From positions 62,001 through 126,000 of the forward strand of contig SPDT01000002.1 in the NCBI GenBank assembly GCA_008477525.1: DNA of 64,000 bases. Direction: 5' to 3'. Position numbers and translations under genes: made by a program. A model generated the notes under the pieces. That model saw only the letters and a program-made list of their open reading frames with translations. It ran no database searches and had not been told where the DNA came from. This DNA is from Hypomyces perniciosus (taxonomy: Eukaryota; Ascomycota; Sordariomycetes; Hypocreales; Hypocreaceae). Shown in pieces: positions 47,180 through 60,505 of this stretch (positions are counted from its first letter, which is position 1; each line of letters begins with the position of its first letter).

Positions 47180-47788
47180 TTTTATTAAAAATTTACCAGA
47201 AATCCTAAACTATAAAAGTATATATTTATAGAATAGAATCTTTATTATTATTAATTACTATATAAAATATACTTTATATATATTAAGTATAGTATATATT
47301 ATAGGCAGTAAAGTTATTAATGTTTTTATAAAATATATATCGTTAATTTTTAAAATACTATAAAGAATTATCTTTAACAATCATTACTTATTTAAATTTA
47401 AATGCAAATAAAGTTTTTATTATATATTTATTTGTAAATAATAATTTAATATTACTTTTTACTTATAGACTAATAATTAAATTAAATAATAAAATTAAAC
47501 TTTAAAGTATTATTTATATTCTTGTTATAGTAAATAATAAAATAATTAATTATAAATACTATTATTTATATAATTAATATATAATACTATTAAATATTCT
47601 ATAACTAGTGATTTACTAGCTTTTTTCCTATTTAGCTATAAACTTAATACTTTAAGTTATAATAAACTAATATATTATAAATATTATACTAATATTATTA
47701 TAAAGGTTAAAGAGTTTTAAACTATTTATAAAATAGCTTACTAAACTTTATAATAAAGCTAAAAAAAATATAAAAAGTAATATAATAT

Positions 47789-48066
47789 TATAGCGGAGCG
47801 CAGTATAGTTATATAGAGTATAGAGAGATAGGAAACAAAGCTTGATTCTATAAAAGAGAATATACTATAGTGGCCTCGCTATATATATATATAGTTAATA
47901 TAAAGAAAAAGCTGTATGCAGGCGCTTTATAAGTGCCTGTATAGTCTAATATATCTTTTATGCGATATATAGATTAGCGTATATCTGCTAACAAAGCAGA
48001 TAAAAGCTCCTTAGCGCTGGCCTTAACGCTAATAAGCAGTAATGCCCTAGCCTATTTAACCTACTA
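47789..48066 (-). repeat. Copia B 3' LTR
   Basis: About 278 bp, starting TATAGCGGAGCGC (TGTGGCGGAGCGC in copy A). It has a small insertion (CAGGCGCTTTATAAGTGCC) relative to copy A, shared with the other LTR of copy B. Confidence 0.9.
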
Positions 48067-48416
48067 TACCCCCTAGTTAATAAGGCTATTCTTAATACCT
48101 TATTAACTGCTACTCTAGCCTATTTATAGTGTTATAACTGACTAGCTGCGCTTTTAAAGCCTCTTTTATTTAGTTAAAAGCTCTTTATTATAAATATATA
48201 TTGAGATTCTATTATAAAGGTAAAATGAATATAAGCGCTATAGCTATTATTATTTTATAATAATAGGAAGTTAAATAATAAATCTCTTTAAGCAGGTAAA
48301 TTGGTTTTGAATAGCTAGAATAGGTATATTAGCTGCCCTTTAGCTTTATTCTTTGCTTTTCTTCTTTAGTTATTATTACTATTATTATTAATATTAATAT
48401 TAACATTAATAGTAGT

Positions 48417-49400
48417 ATAGCTTTTACTGTAAATATTATATTTTTAATTAATTCCTTTCACACTATATATTTATTAGCTAATAGCGAAATTGCAGAAAAA
48501 AAAATACTTTACTGGTAAAGTATAGTTATAGTTGCCCCTTAAAAGTAGCTTATCCTAGTATTAGTTATTTAGCTGGCTAAGCAGCTATATTTATTACTGC
48601 TCCTGCCCTTACGCTAGCTTTTACTTTAGCTCCTACTCTTACGCCAGCTAGTCTGGCCTAGTTAAAGGATACTGCAGCTTTTACTGCTTTTAATGCGCGC
48701 TATACTGCTGCTATTATAGCTGCTTATAAAGCGCGCCTTACTATTAAGGCAGCTACTGCTTCTACTTTAGCCTTTACCTTTATTACTACTACTGCTACTT
48801 TAATAGCTACTTTTGCGGTTACTCCTGCTATAGCTGCTCCCGCAGCTGCTTTTACCTTTACCTTTACTATTACTGCTGCCCCTACTGCTATACTATTATC
48901 CCCTTTTTATAAAGGTTATCTAAAGTTAGCAATTACTGGTAAAAAAGACTTCTTTTAATATATTTCTATTGCCTACTTTTAATAATATACTGTTTACTTT
49001 AATAGTAATTACTAATATGCCTTTTAATAAACTCCTTTTTAATTTACCTATATTACTTTATTTAATTATATACTTTATAGTTATTTAATGCTTATATTAA
49101 TTATATATTAGCTCTTTTAAGCTGTAAAAAAGAGGATAATTAAATAAATAAATTTTCTTTTTTTTATATATTTGTAAGCTTATATAATTAGATAATAACC
49201 TAATATAAAAAGGCGTTATACTTTTAATTTAACCTATTAAAGGAGGAGAATTTGGTTTATATTGAAGAGGCTGTTACTTTAAATGGTCGTAATAATAATA
49301 ATAATACCTTTTATATATAAATGTATAAAGGCTAGAAAGCTTTTAAAGAATAGTTATTACAGTAATAAAATATACCTTTTATAATATATAGCCTATAGGC
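48417..49400 (+). pseudogene. RIP-ruined copy of the antisense AT-hook gene in copia B
   Basis: Homologous to 10371-10914 of copy A. The start codon is ATA. The intron donor (GTAAAT at 48429) and CAG acceptor survive. The AT-hook segment is changed by G-to-A transitions. The Ala-rich linker is longer by more than 100 bases and built from GCT/ACT triplets. The Cys module is recognisable near 48900-49020 with Cys codons now TAT. A further stretch of about 0.36 kb follows that copy A lacks. It stays readable in the same phase if TAG/TAA are taken as former sense codons, so the original protein may have been longer than the one in copy A. Confidence 0.6.
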
Positions 49401-52400
49401 TAAAATTAACTGGTTTCTTATATTTTTATATATTTTATTCCAGTAACTATATATTTATTAAGTTTAATAATACTTTAAAATATTTAAAGCACTGCTATAG
49501 TAAAGCTTTAATAAGCCTGTTAGTAGGTATAAGGTTGATAGAAAGATAAGAAACTGTAAATAATCTTTTTTAATATTTCTATTAATGCTATATATTTTAT
49601 ATATTAATATAATATAGGCAAGTATTAATTTATATACTTTTTTTAATTATAAAATATATAATTAATTAATTATTATAATTAATATTTTAATTAGCGCTAA
49701 GCTTAAATTTTATTTTTTAAAAAAAGTAATATAAATTTATAGCCTTTTTTGCTATTTAGGTAAAGGTAAGTAGTTTAGCTTTAATTATAGATATATTAAT
49801 AGTGCTTTAGCGCGTTATATTTTATAAGATAAGGTTTAAGAAAAGTATAATAAAATACCTTTAAAATAATCTCTAAGTATCTATATTATTAGTAAAAGAA
49901 GTATTACTTAAAGCAGTTAAAACCTATATTTCTCCTCTCCCTTTATATTAAAGAGCTAAGAAATACTATATATATAAATAGCGGATTAGCTAGTTCACTG
50001 CTTTAAAGTGCTCTTTACTAAGCTTAGTTAAAAACTATAATAAAGCCGAGGCGCTGTAAGCTATATTAGGCTTTATTATAATGACTATATAAAGCATTAA
50101 TCCGACTTTCTTTTAATATATCTTAATAGTTGCTTTTAAAGCTTGCGATATACTTTTCTAGAGCTCTGTAATAAATATTAAAATTATAAGAAGCTATATT
50201 CCTTTATTAAGCTTAAATTATTTCATAATTCTTTTAAAATAAGTCTTATAAGAAAAGTATATCCTATACTTTATATAGTTATAGGTAATCTTAATCTTTA
50301 AAAACTATTGTGCGTCTCTTTTACTATGAAGCTTATATTTTACTTTTAAAGTATTTAGTAATTTAGTATAAAGAGGTTTATTATTATAATAATATATAAT
50401 TAAAATACTATTTATATAGAATATAATAAACATTTTTTCAGCTTTATTATAAAAGAGATAAAGCTTTTTAAAGTTTAAGATCAACCTTTTTTGCCTTAAA
50501 GTTAAAGATAATTTATTAAACTATAGTTTTAGCGAGTCTCTTAAGCTATATAATGCTTTTGCAAGCTTTAGATAAATATTTGGCTGCTTAAAACCTTTAA
50601 AGAGCTTATATATAATTAGTTTTAAGTTTCTATCCTTTAAAGTATTAAGAAAAGTATTTTTAATATTATACTGCTTTAACTTAAAGTTAAATTTTACTAT
50701 AAAAGTAATAAATATATAAAAAGAACGCGCTATTAATATAACTGTATATATACTTTTTATAGTAAAGTGCTTTTATAAGTCCTTATAGACTATAAAATAA
50801 GCTTTATAGTATTTTAAATTTTTATTTTAATTGAATTTATAAGTAAAAACTTAATATATTAAAAGTGGCTTTATTATTGCTTTTAAGTATAGTATCTTTT
50901 ACTAGGTTCCTTTTATGCGCAGAGAGTTAATTTTATTATATACAGTTTACTTAAATTTATCTTTACGTAAATGTTTTATAAACTCTTTTTAGTCTTTTAG
51001 CAGTTTTATTAAATCCTTTTAATAAATAGTTAGTTTATTGAAAGTTATACTCTTTTAAGAGGAAGATTTATAGTCTATTACTATATTAAAAACAGTAAAT
51101 ACTATTTTTATACTTTTTAATTTATTATTTATTAACTTTTATTAATTAAATAATAGTTAATATAATATTAAATTAAAAAGCCTAGTAATTATTAAATATA
51201 TATGAGACTTATTATCTTTAAAAGCAGTATTTAAAGTATATATTTTAATCCTATATATTAAAAGGTATTTATTAACTTTTTTTACAAGTTATTTCCTTTA
51301 AAGCTTTAAGTTCCTGTAAGTATTAGCTATTACTTTACTATTAAAGGGATTATTAGCTAGTATTTCTTTAAAGGTCTATTCTTTTTTTATAAAAGTAGGT
51401 AAGTCTTTTATATACTAATTTACTTTTAGCTTTAATAGACTATCCTTTTTTATTAGGTTATATACCTGTAATATATAAGGCTATTTTTCTGCTATATCCC
51501 TCTTTATAGAGAGGGGTAAATTATTTATTAAAGTATTACTTAAGGTTCCTGTTAATGCATTAGTATTATTTATAGAGATTAACTGTTTTAAGGTAGCCTT
51601 TAATATTTAAAGACTAAAAGGTCCTTTCAAATGCATTAATAGTTTATTTAAAGTATTTATTAAGTAATCTTTAATACTTTATATCTCTATTACCTTTTAA
51701 GGTATATTCTTTTCTTTTATATTACCTATAAAAGTATTTTTTACTATAGGAATATATATAAAGAAAAGTTTAAATTCTAGTTTATTTTCTTTAATTTCAT
51801 TAAATAGTTTATTTAACTTAGCTATAAATAGCTTATTTATAATCTCTTTATTGCATTTAAAACAGCTAGTTTTATTAAACTATATATTCTTTATAATAAT
51901 TACTTTTTTTACCCAAGGGAATTAAATATAATATATATTATTTGCAGTATAGTTAATAAAATATTTAATTAGCCCTTTAAGCTTAGTTTTAAATTCTCTT
52001 TTTTTTCTGGCCAGCTTTACAGTCTTTATTAAATATATAGGCGCAGTAGCTATATATATAAAGCCTGCTTTAATCTGGCTATAGGTTTATAGAAAGCTTT
52101 TTTATTAGAAGGGGTATAAAGTTACGGAACTATTACTTTAATTTATCGATAAGTAATATTATATTAAGGCTATATATAGGATTTATATTAATAATATATA
52201 CTGCAGCTTTTATACTTTCTAGCTATAAATTAAGTAAGAGACCTATAGCTTTTAGTATTTTAATTAACTTATTTATAACTTCTTAACCTATCTATTTTAA
52301 AGCGCTATTTAGTTTATATATATAGGAAAGGGTAAGCTCTAAGATAATACCTTCTATATTAGCCTAAATCTAAAAGTATAATAAGCTCTTTACTGCAATT

Positions 52401-53900
52401 ACAGTTTTTTTATTATCCTACTTAAAAAAGTATATAAAGACATTATATTACGTCTTTACTGTATTTATAAAGTTAAATCAAGTATTGAAAACAGTTTCCT
52501 ATTCTTTATTTAATAAAAGGCATATATATAGCTATATAGTGTATTTTTCTTTAAGCATTAAAAGCCAGTTATCTTTATTATAGCCTTTAGGATAATCTTA
52601 AAGATCCCAGTATACTTTAAAAAATAATTTTAATACTTATCTATTAAATAGTCTGCGAAAGATAATTTATTTTATATATATAAAAGTATAAGCCTTATAT
52701 TCTATATATATAGTTCCTTTAATGCGCATATTCCTTGCATTCTTTATAAGCGCTTTAAGTGCTTCTAGGCCTAAATATCTTAATTATAGATACTAGAGCT
52801 GTTTACAGTTATATTATAGTATTAAAGGATTATATATTAGTCTTCCTTTACTTTTTAATACTATATAAATACTATAGTTTACGTTAAAAACAATAAAAAA
52901 AACTATTAAGCTGCTTAGTATAGTATATTTAAAGATAAAGGCAACATAAAGTAATTGGGGCTTATATTAAAGAAATAAAAGATTATACCTATACTTTACC
53001 TTCTTTATAATAGTGTTTAAAGTGGCTGTATTAATGTAAAGTATATTATTATACCCTATTAACTGAATCCTTGCTTCTTAAAGCTTTAATAAAAATATAA
53101 TATTAATATAAAATCCTTTAACTATAGCTATATTTAAAAGCTTAATAAAATGCGTTATTTTTTAATATAAATTATAAAGAGTATTTTTTATTAAATAATA
53201 ACTTTTTTTAATTATTAAATAGCTAGCTTTTCCTACTTTAATATAGTCTTTTTTTATATTTAAGATAAAAGAGCTAGGAATAAAGTAATTCCTACTATTT
53301 ATAAAATAAATAATATTATATATATTAAAAAAAGGTATTTTAAAAAAGGCAGTAAAGTATATTTTAGATATTAATATATATTAATATACTTTTTAAATAT
53401 ACTGCAAGGCTTATATTTTCTTTATTAATTAAGCTTAAAGAAATTAAAGCAGCTATAATAATTAAAGCTATTCCTCTTTATCTTAAAGTAATAAAGTTAA
53501 TACCCTTTTTACTAAGCTTTTTACAGGTAATTTACTATTTATTTTCTTATAAATATACATAAATCTCTATAGTTTATTTATATATAAAAGTATATTTCCT
53601 TTTTTTATTAAGCCTTTTAGTAAATATAGTATATACTTTACTATAATTGTTTAAAGGCTAAATATACCTTTTAGATTTATAAAGGCACTCTTTACTAATA
53701 AAAGGCTTTAAGCGTATATTACTACTGCCTAATATGTTATTAGAGCAGTTACTAAATATTATATAATAGCTATAAGTATAGTTCTCTATATTCTTTAAAG
53801 TATTTAAAAAAAGCTATTTAAGTTAATTAAAGGAAAAGACTTTATTTATTTTATTACTTTTAATGAAACTGTCTATATAATATAAGTAATAGGCAGTAAA
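49400..53900 (-). pseudogene. Copia B pol: integrase, RT, RNase H (RIP-inactivated)
   Basis: Colinear with copia A 10861-15500. The RT active site region at about 50425-50405 reads FYINSILII, having lost both catalytic Asp. The RNase H end near 49500-49700 matches copy A with many more stops. The pre-integrase segment lies near 52740-52800. Confidence 0.8.
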
Positions 53901-54713
53901 GTTTAAAGTAAAGTATACTTTAATAGTTTTAAAGAAAGCTATTTACAAAGCTGTTTTTATAACCTTTAAAAGCTTATACTTTACTGCACTTATATAAATA
54001 TATACTTAATAAGTATACTATACTTTTAGCCTAATATTCCTGCACTTTGCTTTATATAGTATATATTAATAGGATAAATATACTTTTTTTTATATTATAT
54101 CTTTATAAAGAGTTAAGTAGTCTTTAAACTTTTTAATAATTTAATAAATAATAAACTTATTATTAAAATCTTTATTATTATTATAGGCTTCTTTAATAGT
54201 AGTGAAGGCTAAGGCTGCAGCTTTAAAGTCTATTAAGATTAAAGTATAGATACTAAAGTTAATTGTTTTTTAAATTTAATTTAAAATTATATTACTAGCT
54301 TTCTTTTTTTTTTATTTAAAGTAATATTAAACTAATACTTTTTAAGTCTACTATTATAATAAATAAAGATATTTACTATAAAGGCATTAAAACTAAACTT
54401 TTATACTATATACTCCTTTACTTTTATTAAAGCAAATAGCCTAATAGCAGGGAAATAGTTTTTTAATTAATTAAAGAGATTAAGATTAATCCTATTTTAA
54501 ACTTTAATAGTAGTTATATAGTTAATTATAATAGTGATCTATTTAATCTATTAAACTATTAATTCTAGCTTTATAAAAGCAATATCCTTTATACTATTTA
54601 TTATAAAAGATAGCTTTAATAGTTTAAAGGTAAAGGTAAAGGGTATAAAGAGAAATATAATATTAAAGTAAAAGTTTCTAGTAACTTTAATTATTATTAC
54701 CTAGGCTTATAAC
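53900..54713 (-). pseudogene. Copia B gag region (RIP-inactivated)
   Basis: Uninterrupted equivalent of copia A 15400-15552 plus 27560-28190. It supplies the empty-site sequence for the G2 insertion near 54075-54090. Confidence 0.6.
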
Positions 54714-54993
54714 TATAATAAAGTGCAGTATAGCTATATAGAGTATAGAGAGATAGGAAATAAAGCTTGATTCTATAAAAGAGAATATACTGTAATAGCC
54801 TCGCTATATATCTATATATAGCTAATATAAAGAAGAAGCTGTGTGTAGGCGCTTTATAAGCGCCTATATAGTCTGATATATCTCTTATGCGATGTGTATA
54901 TTAGCTTGTATCTGCTGACAAAGTAGATAAGAGCTCCCTAGCGCCGGCCCTAGCGCTAACAAGCAGTAGTGCCCCGGCCTACTCAACCTAATA
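54714..54993 (-). repeat. Copia B 5' LTR
   Basis: 280 bp, starting TATAATAAAGTGC and ending CCTAATA. It retains GC-rich patches such as GCGCCGGCCCTAGCGC. Confidence 0.9.
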
Positions 54994-57103
54994 AATATTT
55001 ATTAACTTAAAAAGAAATTTACTATTAATAACTAGGTATTATGATTTATTAAATAGCTAAAACTTTAATAACCTAGTAAGAAACTTACAATGAAGTATTT
55101 TAATATTTACTAGATTAAATATTAAAGTAAAATAAATCAATTAATATATTGACTTTATTTTTTATTATTTATTAAAGTTTATCATATTTTTAATATTATA
55201 AATCTTAAACTATATTAAACCTATAAAAGAGAACCTTTTAAACTAATAAATTATACGTTTTGTAGTAAAGAGATATTTAAAACTAAAACTATTATTAATT
55301 ATAAAGATAAAAGAATATAGCCTTTATATTAAATTAAATAAAATAACACTTTAAAAATTAATAATATTTAATAAAATGAAAGTAATTTTATTAATATTAA
55401 ATTAATTTAAAAATATCAATAGCGATTTATATATAAATAATTAACTATTACTATTAAATATTATAAAGTTAAAAGGATTAAAGTATTATATAGTTTTAAT
55501 TAATTAATTAAAAATAGTAAATATACCTGTAAAAGTATATATTTTATGGTAAATAAATAGTAATATTATAATTAAATAACAGTCAATTTGTTTCATCTTT
55601 ATATAATACTTTGTTGCAATCTTTTATAATAATAAAATATATTTAAAGTAATTTATAGATTATAATATATTAGTTTATTATATAATAATTAATTAAAAAC
55701 TGCCTATTATAAATAAAAGAATATATAGTAAATTAAAAGTATATATAATAGCAGTAATAATAATAAAAAGGTTTATTTATTTGAAAGTAATTTAAAGATT
55801 TAAATGCTTTAAATTTTAATAGTAATATTATTTATTTACTATAGACTTTGTTCCTTTTACTCTTTAATTAAATTTAACTTTTACTATATTAATATACACT
55901 TCTTTTTATATTTAATTCATAATAGTGCTATTATAGATTAATTAATTATTAGCTACTATTATATAATAAAAAAGCAATATTAAACTATTTACTTTATTAA
56001 TACATAATTTTTAAAAATATTAAATAAATACTATTATAGTATTTATAAATTTATAGGCACTAAACTATATAAGTTATTCTTTAAGAAATAAGAAAAATAT
56101 TTTTTAGGAAAAGTTAATATTATATACGTTATTATAGGAAGTTTTGGTTTTTAATTGTATAAAATCTATATTTATTATTGTAATATTAAGGCAGTTTTTT
56201 TTAACGTTATATCCTATTTAATTAAAATATTAATATAATAATAGTATAAAGTAGGGTATTTATAGTAAATTAATAGTTATTAATAGTTATATTTATATTA
56301 AAATATATATTAAATTGAATTATTAGCGGCTATATAGTGTTTTATTAGTAAAGCCATAGTAATTTTAAAAGGAGTGTATTTTAATAGGAATATACTTAAA
56401 ATAATACTAATTATAAATAAAAACAGGCTTACTATATTAAGGTTCTCAGATATTATAAGATTGCTATTACTTTTTAAAACCAGGCTATAAATATATTAAA
56501 TAAGAAGTTATATTAAAGAATTAACTATAGAAAACTTGTAAAGCAGTAATATTTATTATAAAAGGAAAAAGAGAATTTAATATAATAGGCTAAATTTAAA
56601 AGAAAGAACTATTATTGTATAATAAGTTAGCTAGTACTATAAAGTAAAAGGGAGGAATATTTATAAAAGAAATAGCTATAAAGACAAAGAGAGAGAGATA
56701 AAAAGGGAAAAACAGGCAAAAAAAGGAAATAAAAATTAAAGTTATAGGTAAAAAGAAAAGAAAAGTAAAGTATATATAGTATAGATAGTAGTAAATTAAA
56801 AAAGAAAAATAAAGTAAATTATTAATATATTCATAGTAAAAGGTTAGTTTATTATATAGGACTTTTTTACTACCTTTTAATTTTAATTCTATAAAAATAT
56901 ACTTTTAAACTATAAAAGGTTAAAGATTTTTAACACTATTAGGTATATATTAAAGTATTTAAGTTTAAAGCTTAAAAAAAGTATTTATAGAGGAAATAGT
57001 TAGTATATAATATAGTAATAGGGTATAAGAAACTAGAAAAGAGCTAGTTAAATATAAGGTCCTCGCTAGTATTAAAGTTAATATTATAAAAAGGGAGGCA
57101 GCC

Positions 57104-57354
57104 TATTAAAAGACTTTAAAGCTCTTTTAGTATTATATAGGCTAGAATATATATATAAAAGCAACTATAGTCTTTAAATATATAGAACTTTAAAGACTAA
57201 TAAACTATTACTATTGTATTTAACAATTAGGTTCTAGTATATTATTTATTTATTAGTACCTATTTTCCCTTTAACTTCTATTTAACCTCCTTTACTTTTC
57301 CTTAAGGTCGCAGCTCCTCGCCTAATCTGTCTACGTTAAAAAAGGTCTATAATA
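57104..57354 (+). repeat. X3 3' LTR
   Basis: About 251 bp, preceded by the polypurine run AAAAAGGGAGGCAGCC and ending GGTCTATAATA. Confidence 0.85.
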
Positions 57355-58156
57355 TATACCTTTTCTTTATTAAATTAATAAAATCTCTAAAAGTTTACTC
57401 ATTTTTTATTGATATATTATAAATCTTTATAAAACAAGGAAAAACTATCTTTAAAAATACATCTATAATAAATATAATTTTAATATGGTCTTTATAATCG
57501 TATAAAAGATTAGTTTAGTTAGTTTAAATTTTATAAAGTAGTTTATTATACTTTTAATCTAGCTTTCTTTAAGAAATCTAATAATATATTTTTCTAGAGT
57601 AATAGTAAAGGCATTTAATTATCTTTAGGCCCCGAATTCAAGCATTTAAGTAATTTAAATTAATATAATGCAGGCTCCTTGGTCCTAGGTACCTTACCTT
57701 AATATATTATAGTTTTCTGTCTGCTATAGCCGGCAGCTTTAAATCCTTTAAAGTCCTTTTCTTCCTTCTCTTCTTCCTTATTGCAAGAAGCTGTTTCTAA
57801 GCTTTATTCCTTTCTTAACCTATACTTTAATACCTATTAATAGTAATATTATTCTATAATACCGATCTTTCTTTTACTTTTATATTTAAGCGTTATTAGA
57901 TTTATTAATATATTATATTAAACTCTTTTATTATTAAAAAGATAATAAAAGACTATATTTATTATAAATATTAAGTAATATAGTGCCTTTTTAATCCTTA
58001 GTATTCCTTTAATTCTATTAAGCTTTATTACTTGAACTTAAACTTATTTATAACTGTTTATAGCTATACTATATATAAGTCTCCTGCAATAGTATATTTA
58101 TTTAATCCTATTTCCTTAAAAGACTTAAATTAAGCTAAGTTATAAAAAATATATAT
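57355..58156. other. AT-rich sequence between X3 and X4, unassigned
   Basis: Eroded, with somewhat less AT-rich patches near 57640-57700 and 57720-57800. No motif, repeat match or frame I can support. Confidence 0.4.
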
Positions 58157-60310
58157 TATATGAAAGACACTCTTTAAGGCAGACAGATTAGGCAAGGGGC
58201 TGCGACTTTAGGGAAAAGTAAAGGAGGTTAAAGAGCAGTTACTTAAAGGAGAAATAGGTACTAATAAGCAAGTAATAAACTAGAAATTAATAGTGAAGTA
58301 TAATAGCAGTCATTTATTAATCTTTAAAGTTTTATATCTTTAAAGACTATAATTACTTTTATATATATTCTAGCTTAAAAAGTTTGTAAGTTTATAATTT
58401 AAAAGGATATTTTTTTATAATTAAATTTAAAGGGTAATAAAAAAGTCTTATATAATATATTAATTTTTTACTATTAATATATAAATAATTTATTTTCTTT
58501 TTTTTAATTTATTATTATATATACTATATATATCTTTTATTTTACTTTTCTTTTTATATATAACTTTACTTTTTATTTACCTTTTTCTTTTATAATAAAT
58601 ATTGCTATTTTATAAACTCTTTATAATTAATTTTTTACTATAACCTTTTATTTAATATATTTATAGCCTAACTGTAAAGAATAATAGTAATCTTATAATA
58701 TTTGAAAACTTTAATATAGTAAACCTATTTTTATATATAGCTAGTATTACTTTAACTGTATTTTTATTAAAAAACCCTCTTTTTAAAATTACAATACTTT
58801 TACTAGTAAAAGACTATAAAGCCGCTAATAATTGAATTTAATAAATATTTGAATATAAATGTTATTATTAGCTACTATTAATTTATTATAAATACCTTAC
58901 TTTATAGTATTATTATTTTAACCTTTTAATTAAATAAAATATAAAGTAAAAAAAGAAATGACTTTAATATTATAATAATAAATATAAATCTTATATAATT
59001 AAAAAGTAAAACTTCCTATATTCATTTATATTATATTAAATGCTTTTAACATATATTTTTATTATTTCTTAAATAATAAATTATATAACTTAATTGCCTA
59101 TTAGTTTATTAATACTATTAAAGTAGTAATTTAATATTTTTACAAGTCCTTTATTAAAAAAGTAAATACTTTATTATTACTTTTTTATTATATAATAGCA
59201 GCTAATGCAAACTTAATCTATAATAATATTACCACAAGTTTAATATAAAAAGAACTTTATATTAATACAGTAAAAGTTAAGTTTAATTAAAGAGCGAAAA
59301 GAAAAAGAGTTTATTGTAAATTAATAGTATTAAAATTTAAAGCGCTTTAACCTTTAAGTAACTTTTAATTAAATAAAATCTTTTACTATTATTACTGCTA
59401 TTATATATACTTTTATTTTAATATATATTCTGTTATTTATAATAAATAGTTTTTAGTTAATTATTATATAATATATTAATATATTGAAATTCTTATATTC
59501 CTTTAAATATATTCTATTACTATAAAAGATTATAATAAAGCGCTGTTTAAAAATAAAGAGTATTAACTATTATTTAATAGTAGTATTACTGTTTATTTAC
59601 TGTATAATATATACTATTATAAGTTTTTTCTTTTTCTTAATTAACTAGTTAAAACTATACCATACTTTACTCCTTTAAACTTTATAATATTTAATAATAA
59701 TAGCTAGTTATTTACTAGTAAATTGCTATTGATACTTTTAAATTAATTTACTATTAATAAAGTTACTTTTCTTTTATTAAACTTAATTAGTTTTTGAATA
59801 ACCTTTTTATTTAAATAAATACAAATATTATATTCCTTTATATTTATAATTAATAAGATTTTTGACTTTAAATATATTTTTAATGTTAAAGGGGTAATTT
59901 ATTAGTTTAAAAGGTTCTTTTTTATAGCTGTAATATAATTTAAGATATATAATATTTAAAATATTATAAATTTTAATAAAATATAAAAGATAAATGTAAT
60001 ATATTAGTATATTTATTTTAATTTAGTATTTAATTTAGTAAAAATTAATATATTTTTAGTAAGCTTTTTATTAAATTCTTAAAGTTTCAAGTATTTTATA
60101 TATAATAATACTTAATTTCTTATAGTAAATTTCTTTTTAAGTTAATAAATATTATATTACTTTTTATATTCCCTGTAGCTTTATTATAAAGTGTATTTAA
60201 CTATTTTATAGGTAGTTTAAAGCTTTTTTACCTTTATAATAGTATTAGTATCATATTTATAGTAGGTTAATTTATTTTAATTTAAAGTATTAACCTTATA
60301 GCTAAATAAT
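58157..60310 (-). mobile_element. Gypsy family X, copy X4 (truncated)
   Basis: An incomplete 3' LTR (58157-58375, lacking its first 40 or so bases) is joined directly to X interior. That interior is colinear with X1 from about 31480 to 33575. A deletion of about 0.2 kb therefore removed the LTR start and polypurine tract. The right end stops at about 60310 where a different repeat begins. Confidence 0.75.
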
Positions 60311-60505
60311 AATATTATGGTATAGAAAGGCAGGTTAGGGCAAATATTATTATTATACTGTAGAGAGCGAGAAAGCCCTAAAGCTTTATGGAAAGCTATA
60401 GCTAGGAACGTATTAGGGCCTGGTTATATAACCGGGGCTTATATAATAGGGCATCAATATCGCATTACAGTTAATGCTGTAATAGTACCCCCCCTTTTTA
60501 TTATG
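60311..60505 (-). repeat. Possible LTR end of another element, with polypurine tract
   Basis: A patch of higher GC (60340-60480, including GGGCCTGGTTATATAACCGG) is followed on the plus strand by TACCCCCCCTTTT (60494-60506). Read on the minus strand this is a polypurine tract followed by a putative LTR. No second copy is in the window, so this rests on composition and layout. Confidence 0.35.

Larger units (their letters stand above)
47789..54993 (-). mobile_element. Ty1/copia LTR retrotransposon, copy B
   Basis: 7.2 kb, read on the minus strand, LTRs 47789-48066 (3') and 54714-54993 (5'). Perfect AATAT duplications lie at 47784-47788 and 54994-54998. It is colinear with copia A minus the G2 insertion, and more eroded throughout. 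It retains about 0.36 kb next to the accessory gene that is absent from copy A. Confidence 0.92.
47180..57354 (+). mobile_element. Gypsy family X, copy X3 (5'-deleted, split by copia B)
   Basis: Interior sequence at 47180-47788 and 54994-57103 matches X1 from about 34030 down to 31314, inverted. It ends in an LTR at 57104-57354. The integrase-core start is recognisable near 47195-47230 (AAATTTACCAGAAATCCTAA, matching X1 34003-34022 inverted). gag and RT are absent. Copia B interrupts it at 47788/54994, duplicating AATAT. Confidence 0.8.

Noticed and set aside
31053..60310. Centromere
   Set aside because: The AT-rich nested-repeat composition would fit a RIP-type fungal centromere, but sequence alone cannot separate that from ordinary heterochromatin; CENP-A ChIP would be needed.
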